DNA of 64,000 bases, taken from positions 62,001-126,000 of the forward strand of contig CAWJXV010000002.1 in NCBI GenBank assembly GCA_963846915.1, written 5' to 3'. Made by a program: the position numbers and the translations under genes. This DNA comes from PALSA-612 sp963846915 (GTDB lineage: Bacteria > Actinomycetota > Thermoleophilia > Gaiellales > Gaiellaceae). This document shows positions 58,628 to 64,000 of the stretch, in pieces. Positions within the stretch are counted from its first letter, which is position 1; every line of letters starts with the position of its first letter. A model generated the notes under the pieces. The model was not told where the DNA came from and searched no databases. It saw only the letters and a list, made by a program, of their open reading frames with translations.

Positions 58628-59178
58628 GCCCCTCGGCTACCGTCGAGGGCAGTGACCGTCCACGTCTGTTCTGCGCTCTCACGCTGCCCGATCCGGTGCT
58701 CGACCGCCTGGTCGAGTGGCAGGGCAGCGAGCTCGCGGGCCACGGGCGGCTCGTGCCGCGGGCCAACCTCCACATCACGGTCGCGTTCCTCGGCGCTCGC
58801 CCTGTCGGCGACGTGCCGGCGGTCGCGGCCGAGCTCCGGGCCGCTGCAAGCGCCGCTCCGCCGATCCGCCTCTCGGTCGCGCGCTATCGCGAGACGAGAA
58901 GCGTCGGCATGGTCGTGCTCGACGACGCCGACGACGGCGCGGGCCGCTTCGCGGCCGCCGTCTTTGTGCGGCTCGACCGGATCGGCGTGTACGAGCCCGA
59001 GCGGCGGCGCTGGCTCCCGCACGTCACGGTGCTCCGGTTCCGTCGCCCGCCGCGGCTGCGACCGGTGCTCCCCGACCTCGGCGCGTTCAGTCCGTCCGGA
59101 GCTGCTGTCTACCATTCCCTGCTTCGCCCCGGTGGGGCGCAGTACCAGATTCTCGAATCGTTTGCCCTAGGAGGCTGA
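58624..59178 (+). CDS. thpR: RNA 2',3'-cyclic phosphodiesterase (2'-5' RNA ligase family)
   Basis: This 184-residue 2H phosphoesterase has the two catalytic HxTx motifs NLHITVAFLG and LPHVTVLRF, with RLFCALTLPD at the start. GTG 58624 overlaps the cinA TGA. Gene order cinA-thpR-recA is common in actinobacteria and related groups. The physiological RNA substrate is not known. Confidence 0.92.
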   Translation: MSPSATVEGSDRPRLFCALTLPDPVLDRLVEWQGSELAGHGRLVPRANLHITVAFLGARPVGDVPAVAAELRAAASAAPPIRLSVARYRETRSVGMVVLDDADDGAGRFAAAVFVRLDRIGVYEPERRRWLPHVTVLRFRRPPRLRPVLPDLGAFSPSGAAVYHSLLRPGGAQYQILESFALGG

Positions 59179-59183
59179 TCACG

Positions 59184-60293
59184 TTGGATCGCGCTGAAGC
59201 ACTCGACACCGCGCTCGGCCAGATCGAGCGCCAGTTCGGAAAGGGGTCGGTCATGAAGATGAGCGACCGTGGACAGGTATCGGTCGGAGCGGTGTCGACC
59301 GGCTCGCTCGCGCTCGACCTCGCCCTCGGCATCGGCGGGTTGCCGCGCGGCCGGGTCGTCGAGATCTTCGGCCCCGAGTCGTCGGGCAAGACGACGCTCG
59401 TCTACCACGTGATCGCGGAGGCCCAGCGCCGCGGCGGCATCTGCGCCTTCATCGACGCGGAGCACGCGATGGACCCGCAGTACGCGCGCCGCATCGGCGT
59501 CAGCATCGACGACCTCCTCGTCTCGCAGCCCGACACGGGCGAGCAGGCGCTCGAGATCACCGAGCTCCTGATCCGCTCGGGCGCGCTCGACGTCGTCGCG
59601 ATCGACTCCGTCGCCGCGCTCGTTCCGAAGGCCGAGATCGAGGGTGAGATGGGCGACAGCCACGTCGGCCTCCAGGCGCGGCTGATGAGCCAGGCGCTCC
59701 GCAAGCTCGCCGGCACGCTCAACCGCACCGACACGATCTGCATCTTCACGAACCAGCTCCGCGAGAAGATCGGCGTGATGTTCGGCAACCCGGAGACGAC
59801 TCCCGGTGGCCGGGCGCTGAAGTTCTACTCCTCCGTGCGCCTCGACATCCGCCGGATCGAGACGCTCAAGGAAGGGGTCGAGGCGATCGGAAACCGCGTG
59901 CGTGTCAAGGTGGTCAAGAACAAGGTGGCGCCGCCCTTCAAGCAGGCCGAGTTCGACATCATCTACGGCTCCGGCATCTCCTGGGAAGGCACGGTGCTCG
60001 ACGTCGGTCTCGAGCGGAAGATCGTACAGAAGTCCGGCTCGTACTTCAGCTTCGACGACGAGCGGCTCGGCCAGGGGCGCCAGAACGCGACCGCCTTCCT
60101 GCGCGAGCACCCGGACGTCTGCCAGCAGATCCTGGCCCGAATCCAGGCCGAGGCGGACGAGGGACAGGTCGTATCCGCGCGTCTGCTCCCGTCCGCCGGG
60201 CCGGCAGCCGAGGTCGAGCCGGTCATCGAGGCGATCGAGCCTGACGAGCCGGACGTGAGGGCCGCCAAGACCGAGGAGCCGGCAGCGGCCTAG
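59184..60293 (+). CDS. recA: Recombinase A
   Basis: This strand-exchange ATPase and LexA co-protease has 369 residues: IERQFGKGSVMKMSD, Walker A GPESSGKTTL, DAEHAMDPQYAR, Walker B VVAIDSVAALVPKAEIEGEMGD, loop L2 in FTNQLREKIGVMFGNPETTPGG, and an acidic C-terminal tail. Start is TTG 59184 with GGAGG at 59170-59174. No LexA box is visible upstream; expression must come from the rodZ/cinA promoter or a distant SOS site. Confidence 0.97.
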   Translation: MDRAEALDTALGQIERQFGKGSVMKMSDRGQVSVGAVSTGSLALDLALGIGGLPRGRVVEIFGPESSGKTTLVYHVIAEAQRRGGICAFIDAEHAMDPQYARRIGVSIDDLLVSQPDTGEQALEITELLIRSGALDVVAIDSVAALVPKAEIEGEMGDSHVGLQARLMSQALRKLAGTLNRTDTICIFTNQLREKIGVMFGNPETTPGGRALKFYSSVRLDIRRIETLKEGVEAIGNRVRVKVVKNKVAPPFKQAEFDIIYGSGISWEGTVLDVGLERKIVQKSGSYFSFDDERLGQGRQNATAFLREHPDVCQQILARIQAEADEGQVVSARLLPSAGPAAEVEPVIEAIEPDEPDVRAAKTEEPAAA

Positions 60294-60300
60294 CCGACGG

Positions 60301-60717
60301 ATGCCGAAGGACGCGTTCGGAGCGCTCGTCGACGCGCTGGCACGGCGTGACCTGACGTCCACCGAGCTCGAGCAACGACTGCTCCGGGCAGGCTTCGAGC
60401 CGAGCGCCTGTTCAGACGCGCTCGAACGTGCCGCCGACGCCGGCTATCTCGACGATGCGCGCGTCGTTATCGAGCGGGCGGGGCGGCTCGCCGAGCGCGG
60501 CTCCTCCGATGCCGCAATCCGTGCGGAGCTCGAGCGGCGAGGCGTAACCGGCGAGGACATCGCGGCTGCGCTCGCCGCCGTCACGCCCGAGGGCGAGCGC
60601 GCAGATCGGCTGGCGGCACGCCTCGGCGGCGGCCCCCGCGCGGCGCGCGCCCTCGCTCGCAAGGGCTACCCGGACGACGTCGTCGAGCGCACAATTCGCC
60701 TGCACATTGCGGAGTAA
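60301..60717 (+). CDS. recX: RecA regulator RecX
   Basis: This inhibitor of RecA filaments has 138 residues. Its tandem three-helix repeats are recognisable: ALARRDLTSTELEQRLLRAGF, DAGYLDDARVVIERAGRLAERG, IRAELERRGVTGEDIAAAL and ARKGYPDDVVERTI. It lies 7 bp after recA, the standard arrangement. The family length is usually 150-180, so this is a compact version. Confidence 0.9.
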   Translation: MPKDAFGALVDALARRDLTSTELEQRLLRAGFEPSACSDALERAADAGYLDDARVVIERAGRLAERGSSDAAIRAELERRGVTGEDIAAALAAVTPEGERADRLAARLGGGPRAARALARKGYPDDVVERTIRLHIAE

Positions 60718-60997
60718 CCGGAAACAACGGTAGGATCTCTGACGCACGACTCGACAACTTGTTCAGCACACACGGAATGCTCGAATCGGAAACCCTGATA
60801 CGAACCCGGAATCCAGAACACGTCGTACGAGGAAGGAGCTCTAAGCAGGCACGGGGGCAAAAGCGCCAGGCTTGAGGTAGTCCTCCGCAGGCGGTCCGAC
60901 ACCGCCGTTCCCACCGATTCGCGAGAGCCCGTGCGGGCTTGTTGCCGGGTCGAGCCCGTGCCCATTCCGGCACGGACAGCCGACCGGAGGAGCTCCT
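60718..60997. other. 280-bp recX-rny gap
   Basis: There is no convincing gene. It contains ACAACTTGTT (60754-60763), a 10-mer shared with the ftsK repeat core, and several GCCCGTGC/GCACGGGC inverted blocks (about 60922-60990) that could form a leader structure for rny. A GGAGGAG ribosome site sits at 60986. The lower GC of the first 110 bp suggests a promoter zone. Confidence 0.4.
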
Positions 60998-62530
60998 GTG
61001 GCGTACGTTGTGGGAATCCTGATCGGCCTCGTCGCCGGCGCGGCGGCCGTCTGGCTCGTCCTGGTGTCCTTCACCGGGAGCAAGCTCGCAGCGGCCCGAC
61101 GGACGCGCCAGCTGATGTTGACGGAGGCCCGCAACGAGGCCGACGCGGTTCGCCGCGAGGCTGACCTCGAGTCAAAGGAATCGGCTGTCAAGTACCGCGC
61201 CGACGTCGAGCGCGAGCTGCAGAGCCAGCGCGCGGACGCGCTTCGGGAGCGTGAACGGTTGCACAGCCGGGAGGACGAGCTCAACCGTCGAGTGGTCGAG
61301 ATCGAACGCCGGGAGCAGGGCGTCGCCGACCGGGAGACGCACGTGAAGCAGCTCCAGGAGGAGTTCAAGGACGCTAAGGACCGCGAGGTCGCCGAGCTCG
61401 AGCGGATCTCGAGCCTGACGATGGGCGAGGCGAAATCGGAGATCTTGTTCCGATCGGAGGAGCTCGTGCGCCACGAGCTAGCCCGGCGAGTCCGCCAGCT
61501 CGAGGAGGAGGCCCAGGCGGACGCCCGCCGGCGCGCGCGCAACCTCGTCGCCGACTCGCTGCAGCGCGTCGCTGCGAGCCACGCGGCGGAGACGACCGTC
61601 TCGATCGTCGAACTCCCCTCCGACGACATGAAGGGCCGCATCATCGGCCGGGAAGGGCGCAACATCCGCGCGCTCGAGCACCTGACCGGCGTCGACTTCA
61701 TCATCGACGACACCCCGCAGGCCGTCGTGCTGTCGTCATTCGACGGGATGCGCCGCGAGATAGCGAAGCTCACGTTGCAGAAGCTCCTCGAAGACGGGCG
61801 CATCCACCCGGCCAGGATCGAGGAGACGTACTACCAGTCCAAGGCCGAGGTGGACGACCTCGTCCGGCAGGCCGGTGAGCAGGCGGTTTTCGAGGCGCAC
61901 TGCGGCGAGTTCCACGAGGAGCTGGTAAAGATCCTCGGCCGCCTCAAGTTCAGGACGAGCTACGGGCAGAACGTGCTCAAGCACACGCTCGAGGTCGTCC
62001 ACCTAGCAGGGATCATGGCCAGCGAGCTCGGCGCGAGCGTGAAGACCGCAAAACGTGCCGCGCTGCTGCACGATCTTGGCAAGGCGCTGACGCACGAGGA
62101 GGAGGGTTCGCACGCGCTGATCTCGGCCCGGTACGCCAAGCGCTACGGCGAGTCGGACGGCGTCGTGCACGCGATCGAGGCGCACCACTACGAGGTGCAG
62201 CCGCAGACGGTCGAGGCGGTGCTCGTGATCACGGCGGACGCGATCTCCGCTTCGAGGCCGGGCGCACGCGGAGAGAGCCTCGAGTCGTATATCAAACGCC
62301 TCGAGTCGCTCGAGGAGCTCGCGAGTCAGAAGACCGGCGTCGACCGCGTCTACGCGCTACAGGCGGGACGCGAGATCAGGGTGATCGTGAAGCCCGAGGA
62401 GATCGGAGACGACGACGCGGTGCTCCTCTCGCACGAGATCGCGCGAGAGATCGAGCAGCATCTCGACTACCCGGGGCAGATCAAGGTCACAGTCATCCGC
62501 GAGTCGCGCGCCGTCGAATTCGCCCGGTAG
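60998..62530 (+). CDS. rny: Ribonuclease Y
   Basis: This membrane-tethered endoribonuclease starts mRNA decay. The 510-residue protein has an N-terminal helix (VVGILIGLVAGAAAVWLVLV), a long coiled coil (about residues 35-190), KH domain (GRIIGREGRNIRALEHLTGV) and HD domain (LLHDLGKALTHEEEGSHA). GTG 60998 follows GGAGGAG. Presence of both RNase Y and RNase J is typical of many Gram-positives. Confidence 0.96.
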   Translation: MAYVVGILIGLVAGAAAVWLVLVSFTGSKLAAARRTRQLMLTEARNEADAVRREADLESKESAVKYRADVERELQSQRADALRERERLHSREDELNRRVVEIERREQGVADRETHVKQLQEEFKDAKDREVAELERISSLTMGEAKSEILFRSEELVRHELARRVRQLEEEAQADARRRARNLVADSLQRVAASHAAETTVSIVELPSDDMKGRIIGREGRNIRALEHLTGVDFIIDDTPQAVVLSSFDGMRREIAKLTLQKLLEDGRIHPARIEETYYQSKAEVDDLVRQAGEQAVFEAHCGEFHEELVKILGRLKFRTSYGQNVLKHTLEVVHLAGIMASELGASVKTAKRAALLHDLGKALTHEEEGSHALISARYAKRYGESDGVVHAIEAHHYEVQPQTVEAVLVITADAISASRPGARGESLESYIKRLESLEELASQKTGVDRVYALQAGREIRVIVKPEEIGDDDAVLLSHEIAREIEQHLDYPGQIKVTVIRESRAVEFAR

Positions 62531-62680
62531 GCCGTGTCTCCCGCGGACACCTCGTCCGGGGCACCCCAGCCCACCACCCGCGTTCCATCGTAACGAGGAA
62601 CCTGTGACCCGTGTGAAACGCCTTCGTGCCGGTTCCGTGACGTTCTGTCCACAGGGCGAGCGACCGTAGACTAGGCCGGG
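62531..62680 (+). promoter_or_regulatory. rny-miaB gap with a -10 for miaB
   Basis: TAGACT (62667-62672) lies 8 nt before the miaB ATG, the leaderless-type spacing seen elsewhere in this window. No clear -35 and no gene are seen in the remaining 130 bp. Confidence 0.45.
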
Positions 62681-64000
62681 ATGCGCCGCTACTTCGTGAC
62701 CACGTTCGGCTGCCAGATGAACGCTCACGATTCCGAGCGCATCCGAGGGCTGCTGGAGGAACTGGGCCTGGGGGAGGCGCCGAGCCGCGACGAGGCCGAC
62801 GTTCTCGTCTTCAACACGTGCACGATCCGGGAGAAGCCCGACCAGCGTCTGGCCGCGCATCTCGGCGATGCGGCAGCGCTCAAGCGGCGCCGCCCCGGCA
62901 TGGTCGTCGCCGTCGGTGGCTGTTACGCGGAAGCACAGCGCGACCGGATCTTCGAGCAGTACCCGTTCGTCGACGTCGCGTTCGGCCCCGGCACCATCCG
63001 TCACCTCGGCGACTGGCTGGGAGCGGGTGGCGTCGGTAGGTCGGCATTCGGCATCGCCGACGAGCGTCGGTTCTCGGCCGAGCTCCCGACGCAGCGCGAG
63101 CGCCCCGTCCAGGCATGGGTGCAGGTGTCGATGGGTTGCAACTCGGTGTGCTCCTACTGCATCGTTCCGCGCGTCCGCGGTCGCGAAGTGAGCCGCAGGC
63201 CCGGCGAAATCCTCGCCGAAGTCGCAGCTGCGGCGAGAGAAGGGGTTCGGGAGGTCACCTTGCTCGGCCAGAACGTCAACTCGTACGGGCGCGACCTCGC
63301 GCCCGAGATCGACACCGGCTTCGCCGAACTGCTGCGCGCCCTGGACGCGATCGACGGCATCGAGCGAATCCGTTTCACGAGCCCCCATCCCAAGGACTTC
63401 CGTCCCGACGTGATCGCAGCGATGGCGGAGTCGCAGGCAGTGTGCGAACACGCCCATCTGCCGCTGCAGTCGGGCTCGACCAGGCTGCTCAAACGGATGC
63501 GGCGCACGTACTCCCGGGAGCGCTACCTTCGGCTCGTCGAGGAGCTGCGCGCTGCGAATCCCGGACCTGGCGCTCACGACGGACATCATCGTCGGCTTCC
63601 CCGGCGAGACCGACGCTGACTTCGCCGCCACGCTCGAGGTGATCGAGGAGGTCGGCTTCGACGGCGCCTTCACGTTCGTCTATTCGCCCCGCAGCGGGAC
63701 CGAGGCCGCCGCAATGCTCGATCAGGTGCCCGATCAGGTCAAGCACGATCGGATCGAGCAGCTCGTCGAGCTCGTCCAGCGGCTTGCCTCGGAGCGAAAC
63801 GCCCTGCGCGTCGGTCGGGTCGAGGAGGTGCTCGTCGAAGGGCCGAGCCGGACCGACCCTGCTCTCCGGCGGGGACGAACGCGACGCAACACGACCGTGA
63901 ACTTCGCCGGGCCGGGCGAGCCCGGCGAGCTCGTGCCGGTTCAGATCATCGAAGCGTCGTCGACGACGCTTCGCGGCATCCGGGAGGCGCTCGTCGCCGC
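62681..64000 (+). CDS. miaB: tRNA-2-methylthio-N6-dimethylallyladenosine synthase (frameshifted, 3' end cut)
   Basis: This radical-SAM methylthiotransferase modifies A37 of tRNA. The N-terminal UPF0004 domain has cluster cysteines C11, C47 and C81 (TFGCQMN, NTCTIRE, GGCYAE). The radical-SAM cluster is C153-x3-C157-x2-C160 (MGCNSVCSYC), then GREVSRRPGEIL and LLGQNVNSYG. An extra A at 63557-63558 shifts the frame; removing it gives AAIPDLALTTDIIVGFPGETD, running to a TRAM-like region (NTTVNFAGPGEPGELVPV) and off the window end. Confidence 0.93.

Noticed and set aside
60841..61803. Antisense frame over rny ending in a plausible-looking tail (GPPAEDYLKPGAF)
   Set aside because: Most of it is serine/arginine-rich mirror of the rny coiled coil, with no start signal or family match; the tail is probably coincidence.

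Overview
The window is about 70% GC, almost entirely protein coding, and most genes lie on the + strand. Many starts are GTG or TTG. The gene content points to an actinobacterium, probably a deep-branching Thermoleophilia/Gaiellales-like lineage: it has an actinobacterial-type integration host factor (mihF) next to gmk and rpoZ, a LexA-controlled LysM gene, RNase J plus RNase Y, and the order rpsO-pnp-M16 peptidase-dapB-dapA-rnj-ftsK and rodZ-cinA-thpR-recA-recX-rny-miaB. The taxonomic placement is inference from gene content. No rRNA, tRNA, CRISPR array, prophage or insertion sequence was seen.

Layout. 1-4.4 kb: an SOS-type LysM gene with two LexA boxes, an acetyltransferase, RNase Z, a DUF2007 protein, a methyltransferase, a rhodanese and a badly frameshifted secreted phosphoesterase. 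4.4-17.2 kb: an Erm-like rRNA methyltransferase, then a pyrimidine cluster (pyrR-pyrB-pyrC-carA-carB-pyrK-pyrD) behind a PyrR-binding leader, then mihF-gmk-rpoZ-coaBC, a nucleotidyltransferase and a TPR protein. 17.3-23.1 kb: a complete oligopeptide-type ABC importer (substrate-binding protein, two permeases, two ATPases). 23.1-25.6 kb: an exported protein, dtd, a GNAT protein and an alpha/beta hydrolase. 25.6-33.3 kb: the translation operon rimP-nusA-ylxR-infB, followed by a DUF503 gene and rbfA-nrnA-truB-ribF, behind an attenuator-like leader. 33.4-38.5 kb: gamma-glutamyltransferase diverging from a purine nucleoside phosphorylase, then rpsO and pnp. 38.5-48.7 kb: a 0.5 kb empty stretch, a cytochrome c / DUF6529 pair, M16 peptidase-dapB, GST, dapA-rnj, ribokinase, nucleoside hydrolase and an LLM oxidoreductase. 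48.7-56.6 kb: ftsK and a BMP-type nucleoside ABC importer. 56.6-64 kb: rodZ-like, cinA, thpR, recA, recX, rny and miaB (cut by the window end).

How the genes fit together. UMP synthesis (pyr/car), GMP kinase and a nucleoside salvage set (BMP importer, nucleoside hydrolase, ribokinase, purine nucleoside phosphorylase) make nucleotide metabolism the main theme. Translation and RNA turnover are next (rimP, nusA, infB, rbfA, truB, rpsO, pnp, rnj, rny, rnz, thpR, nrnA). The most notable sequence-level signals are three copies of a 23-bp near-palindrome inside carA, pyrK and ftsK; the double LexA operator laid over a consensus promoter; mutually exclusive hairpins ahead of rimP; a long hairpin ahead of pnp; and a recurring -10 box placed 6-9 nt before start codons, which suggests leaderless transcription.

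Caution on quality: at least twelve single-base frameshifts, nearly all one extra base in a short homopolymer, interrupt otherwise intact genes including essential rpsO and ftsK. They are best read as sequence errors, and coordinates of those genes are given for the restored reading.
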